Made by a program: the position numbers and the translations under genes. From JAKFDI01 sp036676235 (GTDB lineage: Bacteria > Pseudomonadota > Gammaproteobacteria > Burkholderiales > Burkholderiaceae_C): DNA of 64,000 nt. The stretch covers positions 1 through 64,000 of the forward strand of contig JAKFDI010000103.1 of the NCBI GenBank assembly GCA_036676235.1, given 5' to 3'. Under the pieces are notes generated by a model, which saw nothing but the letters and a program-made list of their open reading frames with translations, was not told the origin of the DNA and did no database searches. Below, piece by piece: positions 54,008-64,000 of this stretch (position 1 is the first letter of the stretch; the number at the start of each line of letters is the position of its first letter).

Positions 54008-56548
54008 TCAGACGTTGCTCGTCGCGCGCACTTCCTCGATGGAGGTAATGCCCGCCAGCACCTTCTCGATGCCATCCTGCCGCAGCGTGTGCATGCCCTC
54101 CGACATCGCCGTGCGCTGCAGCGCTTCCGCGCGGCCGCCGGTCTGGATGAGGCGGCGCAGCTCGCGCGAGATCACCATCAGTTCGTGCAGCCCGGCGCGG
54201 CCCTTGAAGCCGGTCTGGTCGCACTTGTCGCAGCCTAGGCTCTTGTGCACCTGCACCTGGCCCTCGCGGCCGAAGCGATCGCCCCAGTCGCGCAGCAGCA
54301 TCTCGCGCGGCGGGCGGAACTCGGCGTCGCCGTAGGCGTGCTGGTAGTCCTCGACCAGTTCGTCCAGTTCCTCGCGCGTGGCCGGCCGTGATTGCCGGCA
54401 ATGCGGGCACAAGCGCCGCACCAGCCGCTGCGCCAGCACGGCCAGCAGCGAGTCGCCGAAGTTGAACGGGTCCATGCCCATGTCGAGCAGCCGCGTCACC
54501 GTCTCGGGCGCGCTGTTGGTGTGCAGCGTGGACAGCACCAGGTGGCCGGTGAGCGAGGCCTCCACGGCAGTCTGCGCCGTCTCGCCGTCGCGGATTTCGC
54601 CCACCATGATCACGTCCGGGTCCGCCCGCAGGAAGGCGCGCAGCGCCTTGGCAAACGTCCAGTCGATCTTCGGATTCACCTGCACCTGGCGCAGCCCCGG
54701 CTGGGTGATTTCCACCGGGTCTTCGGCCGTCCAGATCTTGCGTTCGGGCACGTTGATGTGGCTGAGCGCTGAATGCAGCGTGGTCGTCTTGCCACTGCCC
54801 GTCGGGCCGACGCACAGCACCATGCCGTAGGGCCGCTCGACCGCGGCCTTGAGCTGGGTGAGGTTGCGCGGCGACAGGCCTAACCGGTCCAGCGGGATCG
54901 GCTTGGCCGAGGCCAGGATGCGCATCACCACGTCTTCCAGCCCGTTGTTCGTCGGAATGGTGGCCACGCGCAGCTCGATGCGGTGCTGCGGCGAGAACTT
55001 GGCGAAGTTGATCTTGCCGTCCTGCGGCTTGCGGCGCTCGGAGATGTCGAGGTCGCACATGATCTTCACGCGGGCGATCAGCGCGTTGCGGTAGTTCGAC
55101 GGCAGCTCCAGGTGCGTGTGCATCAGGCCGTCGCGGCGGAAGCGGATGCGGATCTTCTCGCGCCCCGGATAGCTCTCGAGGTGGATGTCGGACACCCCCG
55201 CCTTGTGCGCCTCGATGATGGTGTTGTTGATCAGGCGCACCAGCGAGTTGTCCGACTGCTCGATGGGCCGGTCTTCGGCGGCATTCGCGCTGTCGTGCGA
55301 ATCCTTCTCCAGCGTCTCCATCAGCTTGTCGGTGTCGGGCAGATCGAAGTTGATCGGCACCGACGCGTCCTCGACCACGAAGCGCTGCGTCTGCGCCGCG
55401 CCGATGCGCTCGTAGGCGGCAAACAGCACGTCCTCGATGCTCTCGCACTGCGCGAGCACCGGCACCACCTTCAGCTGGGCGATGAATTCGGCTTCGTCCA
55501 CCGCGGCGCGGCGCCGCGCCGGGTCGTCGAGCGCCACGACGAGGCGGCCCTCGCGCATCAGCAGCGGCATCACGCGCAGGCGCACTGCGGCGTTGTAGGG
55601 AATCTTGCGCAGCGCGTCGGCCTCGACCGGAAAGGCGGTGAGGTTGACGAGCGGATAGCCCATCTTGCGCGCCAGCGCCACCTGCAGGTCGTGCGGCGAC
55701 ACCACCTTCATGCGCACCAGCACTTCGCCCAGCGGCACGTCGCGGTCGCGGCTCTGCTGCGCGAGGGCCTGCTCGAGCTGCGCCGGCGTCACGAGGCCGA
55801 GCGAGATGAGCGCCTCGCCGATGCGCACCATCGGCATCGTGGCCTGGGCATCGAGCGCTGCCGACAACTGCTCGCGCGTGACGATCTGCTGCGACACGAG
55901 GATGTCGCCTACCTTCTGGTTGCGCAGATCCCTCTGCATTTGCGCGGCCTGTTCCACCTGCTGCGGCGTTACCACCTGCTGCGCGATCAGCACCTCGCCG
56001 ATGCGCGGGCCGACATCGAAGCCGGTGAACGCGCTGCGCGGCACGAAGATCCGGCGCACGCCACCCTTGTCGTCCGCCGGCGGAAAGAGAAACAGACCCT
56101 CGGTGGTCTCCACGTGGCCGATGGTCTCGCCGCTCATCTGCGCGTCACCGGCCAGGCGCACGCTGTAGGGCGAGGCATTGCGAAAGCCCACCACGCCGGC
56201 GCGCGGATCGCTGCCGGGCACGTCGGCGGCTGGCAGCACGGTGGTGAGCGTGAGCGCGCGAAACTGGTCGAAGCGCAGCGGCAGCGTCGTGCGCGCGGGC
56301 GGCACCTGCACGTGCGCGACCGATTCCGCCGGCACGAAGAAGGTGAGCCGCCCCGAGGTGCGGGTGCCGTTCAGGCCGGTGATCTCGCAGGGCAGGGGAT
56401 CGGTCTGCACCACGGGCGCGGGATAGCAGGCGAACGGCGGGGTCGGCCAGCGAAAGGTTTCGGTGGGAGTGGCGGCGTCCACGGCGGCGGCCGCCGTCGC
56501 GGGGTCGATGGGCTCCCATCTGAGCGGGGCCAGCACGTCGTCTGCCAT
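54008..56548 (-). CDS. GspE/PilB-family secretion ATPase with four-repeat N-terminal module
   Basis: An 846-residue hexameric ATPase of the type II secretion/type IV pilus family. The N-terminal ~180 residues have no recognised family. Residues 183-292 hold four copies of a 20-residue motif (I-G-E-x-L-I ... V-T-P-x-Q-L-x-x-A-L) spaced by exactly 30 residues, starting at 183, 213, 243 and 273, followed by the MshEN-like region and the ATPase core. Walker A GPTGSGKT is at 581-588, and a tetracysteine CPHC/CDKC is present. No pil or gsp genes lie alongside, so it is an orphan ATPase, possibly for c-di-GMP-dependent pilus or secretion control, since related N-domains can bind c-di-GMP. Confidence 0.88.
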   Translation of the reverse strand: MADDVLAPLRWEPIDPATAAAAVDAATPTETFRWPTPPFACYPAPVVQTDPLPCEITGLNGTRTSGRLTFFVPAESVAHVQVPPARTTLPLRFDQFRALTLTTVLPAADVPGSDPRAGVVGFRNASPYSVRLAGDAQMSGETIGHVETTEGLFLFPPADDKGGVRRIFVPRSAFTGFDVGPRIGEVLIAQQVVTPQQVEQAAQMQRDLRNQKVGDILVSQQIVTREQLSAALDAQATMPMVRIGEALISLGLVTPAQLEQALAQQSRDRDVPLGEVLVRMKVVSPHDLQVALARKMGYPLVNLTAFPVEADALRKIPYNAAVRLRVMPLLMREGRLVVALDDPARRRAAVDEAEFIAQLKVVPVLAQCESIEDVLFAAYERIGAAQTQRFVVEDASVPINFDLPDTDKLMETLEKDSHDSANAAEDRPIEQSDNSLVRLINNTIIEAHKAGVSDIHLESYPGREKIRIRFRRDGLMHTHLELPSNYRNALIARVKIMCDLDISERRKPQDGKINFAKFSPQHRIELRVATIPTNNGLEDVVMRILASAKPIPLDRLGLSPRNLTQLKAAVERPYGMVLCVGPTGSGKTTTLHSALSHINVPERKIWTAEDPVEITQPGLRQVQVNPKIDWTFAKALRAFLRADPDVIMVGEIRDGETAQTAVEASLTGHLVLSTLHTNSAPETVTRLLDMGMDPFNFGDSLLAVLAQRLVRRLCPHCRQSRPATREELDELVEDYQHAYGDAEFRPPREMLLRDWGDRFGREGQVQVHKSLGCDKCDQTGFKGRAGLHELMVISRELRRLIQTGGRAEALQRTAMSEGMHTLRQDGIEKVLAGITSIEEVRATSNV

Positions 56549-56701
56549 GGCAGGGGTTCCTTGGTTCGTTCACGGGCGGGGCGCGCGCACGACCCCTTCT
56601 CCACACGCCATGCTGGCAGCAAGCGCCGTGCGCGAAGCGCCGAACAGGGGCGATTCGGGCCGGTTTCTCGGTGGTTGGCGCCGGGTGCGCCGGCGCGGCC
56701 T

Positions 56702-57592
56702 TCAGGCAGCGGCCGTTTCGAGGAAGGCGAACACGGTCTTGACGACGGTCTCGACCTTCGCGGACGAAGGGTCCGCGCGGTAGCTCGCGAACACAGGCAG
56801 CGGCTGCAGCTCGGTATCGCAGCGCAGCAGCGTGAGGTCGCGATTGACCAGCAGCCGTTCGGCCGCCGCGCGCGGCAGCGTCGCGATGCCGAAGCCGGCG
56901 TCCACGAGCTGTGTCATGGCCGAGATCGACGAGATCGTGTGCACCCGCGGCGGCTGCGCGTCGACCTGCCGGAACAGGTCCATCAGCGCCACGTGCGGCT
57001 GCGAGCCGCGCTGGAAGGTGAGCAGGTCGTACTCCGCCAGTTGCGCGAGCGTGTAGCGGCGCCTGCGGTGCAGCTGCGCGTTGCCGACGAACACCATCTC
57101 CATCGGCGGTAGCGGCTGGATGCGCAGACCTTCGTGTGCGGCGGGCAGCGCGGCGAACACCAGATCGAGCGTGCCGCGGCGGATCAGCTCCACCAGCACC
57201 GGCGTGGTTTCGACCGACAGCTCAAGCTCCAGCTCCGGGTGCTGAACGCGCAGCCGCTCGATCCAGGGCATGAGCCAGGAGTGCAATGCCGACTCGATGG
57301 CGCCGATGCGCAGCGACATCGGTTGCACGGCGGCGCCGCCCGAGCCCATCTCGAGCTTGAGCTCGCGCTGGATGGCGAGCAGGCGCTCGGCGTGCGTGAG
57401 AAAGCGCGAGCCGGCAATCGTCAGGCGGAACTGCTTGTCGCGCCGGTCGAGCAGCATGACGCCGAGTTCTTCTTCGAGCGCGGCGATGCGGCTGGACATG
57501 GCCGACTGCGTGATGCACAGCTTCTCGGCCGCGCGCGAGATGCTCTTGAGCGAGACGACCCAGTAGAAGGCTTCGACGAAGCGTAGGTTCAT
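56702..57592 (-). CDS. LysR-family transcriptional regulator (next to glutamate/oxoproline cluster)
   Basis: A 296-residue LysR-type regulator with an N-terminal helix-turn-helix (SISRAAEKLCITQSAMSSRI, about residues 18-37) and an effector-binding domain from about 90. The start at 57592 (MNLRFVEAFYW) is standard; an upstream ATG at 57727 is not. It is divergent from the DUF1445/TRAP/5-oxoprolinase genes across a 235-base spacer, so it most likely regulates them, with 5-oxoproline or D-glutamate as candidate effectors (inference). Confidence 0.88.
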   Translation of the reverse strand: MNLRFVEAFYWVVSLKSISRAAEKLCITQSAMSSRIAALEEELGVMLLDRRDKQFRLTIAGSRFLTHAERLLAIQRELKLEMGSGGAAVQPMSLRIGAIESALHSWLMPWIERLRVQHPELELELSVETTPVLVELIRRGTLDLVFAALPAAHEGLRIQPLPPMEMVFVGNAQLHRRRRYTLAQLAEYDLLTFQRGSQPHVALMDLFRQVDAQPPRVHTISSISAMTQLVDAGFGIATLPRAAAERLLVNRDLTLLRCDTELQPLPVFASYRADPSSAKVETVVKTVFAFLETAAA

Positions 57593-57827
57593 GTCGGTAA
57601 TTGCCCTTATGTCGTGCGGCCCGGCGGCACTTGCGGCGCGTGTGCGCGACAGGACTGCGAAACGCCTGCAGCCCAGCAAACACGGGAGTTCGCGGCGAAT
57701 TGTCGAGGAGTGAGCGCGGCACAGCATAGAAAAAAGCGATGAGCACAGAAAGAAAAATCTCGTTTGTTACCGAATACCCGCGCTCGCAACAATCCGCCCG
57801 ATCGACAGCAGCACACGAGACAAGAAG
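57593..57827. promoter_or_regulatory. Divergent promoter region of LysR and DUF1445 genes
   Basis: This 235-base spacer is more AT-rich than the flanks in its right part (57730-57770) and should contain the operators for the LysR regulator. I could not identify a convincing T-N11-A palindrome or a good -35/-10 pair by eye. Confidence 0.4.
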
Positions 57828-58649
57828 ATGAATCACACCGCAATGGCCGAGCCGTCTTTCGACGCCGCCGCCGCCCGCATCGGCGCCGAGTCGCGGGCAG
57901 CCGCGCGCGCCGGCCGGCTCGACCGCCACACCTCGGGCATCGCCATGGGCAACGTGCAAGGCAACGTCGTCATCCTGCCGGCGCAACTCGCGAACGACTT
58001 TCTGCGCTTCTGCCAGCGCAACCCGCGTTCCTGCCCGCTGCTGGCCGTCTCGGAGCCGGGTGATCCGAGCCTGCCCGCGCTGGGTCGCGACATCGACATT
58101 CGGGGCGACCTGCCGCGCTATCGCGTGTGGCAGCACGGCGAGGTGACGGCCGAGCCGCAGGACATCGGCGAGTTGTGGCGCGACGACTTCGTCACCTTCG
58201 TCATCGGCTGTTCCTTCTCGTTCGAGGCGGCGCTCATGGAAGACGGCCTCACGCTGCGCCACATCGAGCAGAACCGCAACGTCGCGATGTACCGCACCCA
58301 CATCGAGACCCAGCCCGCCGGGCCGTTCCACGGGCCGATGGTGGTGTCGATGCGGCCGCTGCGCGCGCAGGCGGCGATCCGCGCGGTGCAGATCACTTCG
58401 CGCCTGCCCGCGGTGCACGGCGCGCCGGTTCACCTGGGCGACCCTTCACTGATCGGCATTGCCGATCTTTCCCGACCCGACTACGGGGATGCCGTCGAGG
58501 TTCTGCCCGACGAGCTGCCCGTGTTCTGGGCCTGCGGCGTCACGCCGCAGTCCGTCCTGGCGCAAGCCAGGCCGCCATTGGCGATCACGCATGCGCCCGG
58601 CGCCATGCTGATCACCGACCTGCTGAATCGTCAACTGGCGAGCTTCTAG
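57828..58649 (+). CDS. DUF1445 / D-glutamate cyclase family protein (putative hydro-lyase)
   Basis: A 273-residue protein of the DUF1445 (UPF0317, putative hydro-lyase) family, the family of Bacillus YcsI and of the N-terminal half of mammalian D-glutamate cyclase DGLUCY. Conserved blocks are seen: GNVQGNVVILP, FVIGCSFSFEAAL, and HGPMVVSMRPLR, WACGVTPQSV. It is expected to act on glutamate or 5-oxoproline-related carboxylates. An alternative ATG at 57843 (MAEPSFD) lies four residues later. It is first in an operon with the TRAP transporter and 5-oxoprolinase genes. Confidence 0.88.
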   Translation: MNHTAMAEPSFDAAAARIGAESRAAARAGRLDRHTSGIAMGNVQGNVVILPAQLANDFLRFCQRNPRSCPLLAVSEPGDPSLPALGRDIDIRGDLPRYRVWQHGEVTAEPQDIGELWRDDFVTFVIGCSFSFEAALMEDGLTLRHIEQNRNVAMYRTHIETQPAGPFHGPMVVSMRPLRAQAAIRAVQITSRLPAVHGAPVHLGDPSLIGIADLSRPDYGDAVEVLPDELPVFWACGVTPQSVLAQARPPLAITHAPGAMLITDLLNRQLASF

Positions 58650-58681
58650 CGCTACAACAGCCTTTCAACCGGAGACAAGAG

Positions 58682-59644
58682 ATGAAGAACTACGTAATCG
58701 CCATCGCCGCCGCGGCCTGCCTCAGCCCCGCACTCGCACAAACCAAATGGGACCTGCCGTCCGGCTACGGCGGCAATACCTTCCAGGTGCAGAACCTGGA
58801 ATGGTTTGCCGACGAGGTGGGCAAGGCCACCGCCGGCAAGCTGAAGATCGTGGTGCATGCGAACGCCTCGCTGTTCAAGGCCAACGAGATCAAGCGCGCC
58901 GTGCAGACCGGGCAGACGCCGGCGGGCGAATTCATCCTCTCGGGCGCCGGCAACGAGAACGCGCTGTTCGGCGTGGATTCGGTGCCGTTCCTTGCGACCA
59001 CTTATGCGGAATCGAAGCGGCTGTATGACGTCTCCCAGCCGCACTTGGAGAAACTGCTCGCGAGCCAGGGCATGAAGCTGCTGTACACGGTGCCGTGGCC
59101 GGGCCAGTCGCTCTACTCGAAGGAGCCGATCTCGACGCTGGCCGACATCAAGGGCACCAAGATGCGCGCCTACAACCCGACCACCACACGCATCGCCGAG
59201 CTGCTGGGCGCGCAGCCGGTGACCATCCAGCTGGCCGAACTGCCGCAGGCCCTGGCCACGGGAGGCGTGAACAACTTCCTCACCTCCAGCGCCAGCGGCG
59301 TGGAGAGCAAGCTGCACGAGCAGGTGAAGTACTTCTACGGCGTGAGCGCCTGGCTGCCGCGCAACGCGGTGGTCGTGGGCATCAAGTCGTTCAACGCGCT
59401 CGACAACGCCACGCAGGCGGCGGTGCTGAAGGTCGCCACCGCGGCAGGTGAGCGGGGCGCCCGCATCAGCGAAGAGAAGAACGACGCCTACCTGAAGGAG
59501 CTGGCCGCCCAGGGCATGACAGTCGACAAGGACGGCGCCAAGCTCAAGGCCGAGCTGAAAACCATCGGCGCGAAGATGATCGCCGAATGGCAGTTGCGCG
59601 CCGGACCGGAGGGCAAGGCCATCATCGGCGCCTACTACAAGTAG
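58682..59644 (+). CDS. dctP: TRAP transporter substrate-binding protein (DctP family)
   Basis: A 320-residue periplasmic binding protein with a signal peptide (about residues 1-19, CLSPALAQ) and DctP-family features such as YNPTTTRIAELLGAQPV and the conserved arginine region of the carboxylate site. By context the ligand may be D-glutamate, 5-oxoproline or another small carboxylate. GGAGA precedes the ATG at 58682. It begins 33 bases after the DUF1445 stop. Confidence 0.9.
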   Translation: MKNYVIAIAAAACLSPALAQTKWDLPSGYGGNTFQVQNLEWFADEVGKATAGKLKIVVHANASLFKANEIKRAVQTGQTPAGEFILSGAGNENALFGVDSVPFLATTYAESKRLYDVSQPHLEKLLASQGMKLLYTVPWPGQSLYSKEPISTLADIKGTKMRAYNPTTTRIAELLGAQPVTIQLAELPQALATGGVNNFLTSSASGVESKLHEQVKYFYGVSAWLPRNAVVVGIKSFNALDNATQAAVLKVATAAGERGARISEEKNDAYLKELAAQGMTVDKDGAKLKAELKTIGAKMIAEWQLRAGPEGKAIIGAYYK

Positions 59645-59674
59645 GCCGCACGAGTCGAACCGGGAGACATCGCC

Positions 59675-60187
59675 ATGCGCCAAGCGCTCGATCATTTCTA
59701 CAACCTGCTGATGGCGCTGGCGGCGCTGGCGATGGTGGGCACCTTCGCCGTGGTCGTGCTCGGCATCGTCGACCGGCAGTTCGGCTTCGGCCTGCGCGGG
59801 CTCGATGCCTACGCCGGCTACGGCATTGCGGCGGCGCTGTTTCTGGCGCTGCCGGGCACCCTGCAGCGCGGCGAGCACATCCGCGTCACGCTGCTGCTGC
59901 AGGCGCTGCCGCCCAAGCTGCGCACCGTGCTCGAAGCCTGGTGCCTGCTGGCCGGCGTGGCGCTGTGCAGCCTGCTCGCGTGGTATGCGTGCCGGCTGGT
60001 GTGGGTGTCGCACATGACGAACGACGTGTCGCAGGGCGCGGACGCCACGCCGCTGTGGATTCCACAGATCGCGATGGCGCTTGGCTGCGTCGGCTTTGCG
60101 CTCGGCATGCTCGACGCTGCGGTGTCGCGGCTGCTGCGGCACGAGTTTTTCCACGCCGCGCCGCCCGAAGCCGCGCACGTCGAATAG
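59675..60187 (+). CDS. dctQ: TRAP transporter small permease (DctQ family)
   Basis: A 170-residue four-helix membrane protein of the DctQ family, starting MRQALDHFYNLLMALAALAM, with the typical GLDAYAGYGIAAALFLALPG region. It forms the membrane unit with the large permease. GGGAGA precedes the ATG. It lies 31 bases after dctP and is followed nine bases later by dctM. Confidence 0.9.
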   Translation: MRQALDHFYNLLMALAALAMVGTFAVVVLGIVDRQFGFGLRGLDAYAGYGIAAALFLALPGTLQRGEHIRVTLLLQALPPKLRTVLEAWCLLAGVALCSLLAWYACRLVWVSHMTNDVSQGADATPLWIPQIAMALGCVGFALGMLDAAVSRLLRHEFFHAAPPEAAHVE

Positions 60188-60195
60188 GAATCGCC

Positions 60196-61488
60196 ATGGA
60201 CATCTTGACCGTCGCCCTGCTGATCGGGCTGCTCATCGCCGTCCTGGCTTCCGGCTTCTGGATCGGGCTCACGCTGCTGGGCGTGGCGTTTTTTTCGATG
60301 GCAGTGTTCACGCCGCGCATGGTGGGCGACAGCATGGTCTTCACCATCTGGGGCTCCACCTCGGGCTGGGCACTCACGGCCTTGCCGCTCTTCTTGTGGA
60401 TGGGCGAGATACTGTTCCGCTCGCGGCTCACGGCCGATCTGTTTCGCGGCCTCGCGCCGTGGCTCAACCGCATCCCGGGGCGGCTGCTGCATGCCAACGT
60501 GATCGGCTGCGGCATCTTCGCCGCGGTGTCGGGTTCGAGCGCGGCCACCTGCGCCACCATCGGCAAGATCACGCTGCCCGAACTCAAGAAGCGCGGCTAC
60601 CCGGACGACATCTCCATCGGCTCGCTGGCCGGCGCCGGCACCTTCGGGCTGATGATTCCGCCGTCCATCATCATGATCGTCTACGCCGTTGCGACCGACG
60701 TGTCGATCGCCCGGCTGTTCGTGGCCGGCGTGATTCCGGGGCTGATGCTGATGGCCGTGTTCTCCGGCTATCTGGTGCTGTGGGCGCTGCGCAACCCCGG
60801 GCAAATTCCGCTGGCCGACGCCGGCATGGGCTTCATCGAGAAGGTCAAGGCCGCGCGCCACCTCATCCCGGTCGTCGCGCTGATTGCGCTGGTCATCGGC
60901 TCCATCTACAGCGGCATCGCCACCGCCACCGAATCGGCGGCCCTGGGCGTGGCCGGGGCGCTGATCCTGAGCAAGCTCGAAGGCAGCATGAGTTGGAAGA
61001 CCTTCAAGGAAGGCCTGTACGCCGCCTGCCGCGTGTACTGCATGATCGGCCTCATCCTCGCGGGCGCCTCGTTCCTCACGCTGGCGATGGGCTTCATCGG
61101 GCTGCCGCGCGAGGTGGCCGAGTTCATCGGCTCGCTGCAGCTCTCGCCCTTTTTCCTGCTGATGCTGCTGATGGGCTTCTTCATCATCCTGGGCTGCTTT
61201 CTCGACGGCATCTCCATGGTGGTGCTCACGATGGCCGTGCTGCTGCCCACCGTGCAGGCGGCGGGCATCGACCTCATGTGGTTCGGCGTCTTCGTCGTGC
61301 TGGTGGTCGAGATGGCGCAGATCACGCCACCCGTGGGCTTCAACCTCTTCGTGCTGCAGGGGCTGACCCAACGCGAGGTGCCCTACCTTGCGCGCACCGC
61401 GCTGCCGTTCTTCTTTCTGCTGATGCTGGTGATCGTTCTGGTCTACCTGTTTCCTCAGCTGGTTCTCTGGCTCCCCTCTCTCATGTAG
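60196..61488 (+). CDS. dctM: TRAP transporter large permease (DctM family)
   Basis: A 430-residue polytopic permease of the DctM family with about twelve membrane helices. Typical motifs include SGSSAATCATIGKI, LAGAGTFGLMIPPSI and EMAQITPPVGFNLFVLQG. It uses the Na+ gradient to import the ligand delivered by the DctP protein. The start at 60196 (MDILTVALLIG) follows dctQ by eight bases. An upstream in-frame start (59587) is inside dctP/dctQ and is rejected. Confidence 0.92.
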   Translation: MDILTVALLIGLLIAVLASGFWIGLTLLGVAFFSMAVFTPRMVGDSMVFTIWGSTSGWALTALPLFLWMGEILFRSRLTADLFRGLAPWLNRIPGRLLHANVIGCGIFAAVSGSSAATCATIGKITLPELKKRGYPDDISIGSLAGAGTFGLMIPPSIIMIVYAVATDVSIARLFVAGVIPGLMLMAVFSGYLVLWALRNPGQIPLADAGMGFIEKVKAARHLIPVVALIALVIGSIYSGIATATESAALGVAGALILSKLEGSMSWKTFKEGLYAACRVYCMIGLILAGASFLTLAMGFIGLPREVAEFIGSLQLSPFFLLMLLMGFFIILGCFLDGISMVVLTMAVLLPTVQAAGIDLMWFGVFVVLVVEMAQITPPVGFNLFVLQGLTQREVPYLARTALPFFFLLMLVIVLVYLFPQLVLWLPSLM

Positions 61489-61564
61489 CAACCGCGCCGG
61501 CCGAGGTGCCGCCCTGCAGTCGTGCAGGGCGGGCCGCGGCGTGCGCATCCAACAAGGATTCACC

Positions 61565-64000
<2,436 letters not shown>

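Overview
The window is high-GC proteobacterial chromosome with tightly packed genes, many joined by ATGA/GTGA overlaps. The aerobic benzoyl-CoA (box) pathway with a BoxR-type regulator, together with DUF1841, DUF1488, cytochrome c4 and the families of GC-rich intergenic repeats, points to a betaproteobacterium of the order Burkholderiales (Comamonadaceae/Rubrivivax-like). This placement is inferred from gene content, not from a marker gene. I see no transposase, integrase, prophage gene or CRISPR array.

Layout. 1-11.9 kb is mixed housekeeping and accessory genes: a cut-off gene at the left edge, a PEP mutase/isocitrate lyase-like enzyme divergent from a LysR regulator, a diguanylate cyclase whose 3' end overlaps an HxlR regulator, a carboxymuconolactone decarboxylase-like protein, a Na+/Ca2+ exchanger, arginase, a LOG-family protein, a GntR regulator with a degenerate inositol-monophosphatase-like protein, MoeB, and a C-terminal processing protease. 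12.1-16.8 kb is boxC-boxB-boxA (ring epoxidation and hydrolytic cleavage of benzoyl-CoA). 17.3-26.3 kb is a potassium/magnesium block: a small membrane ORF, kdpFABC, corA, kdpDE. 26.5-27.3 kb holds a small secreted protein and a DUF1488 protein. 27.4-35.7 kb is the second half of the benzoate system: on the minus strand benzoate-CoA ligase, an alpha/beta hydrolase, and a branched-chain-type ABC importer (binding protein, two permeases, two ATPases), with boxR divergent. 35.8-45.7 kb holds an epoxide-hydrolase-like protein, tRNA-Arg(CCU), tamB-tamA, and a VWA/CoxE protein plus MoxR ATPase with an acetyltransferase between them. 45.8-56.5 kb carries cytochrome c4, a peptide-type binding protein, a hybrid histidine kinase with a LuxR-type response regulator, a MaoC dehydratase, an orphan ParA, a TauE/SafE permease with a RutE-like nitroreductase, DUF1841, and a GspE/PilB ATPase with an unusual N-terminus. 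56.7 kb to the right edge is a LysR regulator divergent from a DUF1445 (D-glutamate cyclase family) protein, a TRAP transporter and a 5-oxoprolinase that runs off the window.

How the genes work together. The importer probably takes up benzoate or a related aromatic acid, BclA activates it to benzoyl-CoA, BoxA/BoxB epoxidise it, BoxC opens the ring, and BoxR senses the CoA ester. The two box loci lie 10 kb apart, separated by the Kdp/CorA block, but both promoter regions carry matching TCAAGCAAT / ATGCATGAA sequence blocks that look like a common operator. The aldehyde dehydrogenase normally following BoxC is not in this window. The right-hand cluster looks like an uptake and catabolic route for D-glutamate and/or 5-oxoproline. 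It resembles the Bacillus arrangement of a DUF1445 protein with 5-oxoprolinase, but with the single-chain ATP-dependent enzyme.

Three repeat families structure the spacers: mirror pairs of CCCTCTCCC hairpins between the box genes and elsewhere, an ~80-bp element ending at the stop codons of three minus-strand genes, and TTCGCCCTGAG-type palindromes, including a perfect 28-bp inverted repeat before livH.
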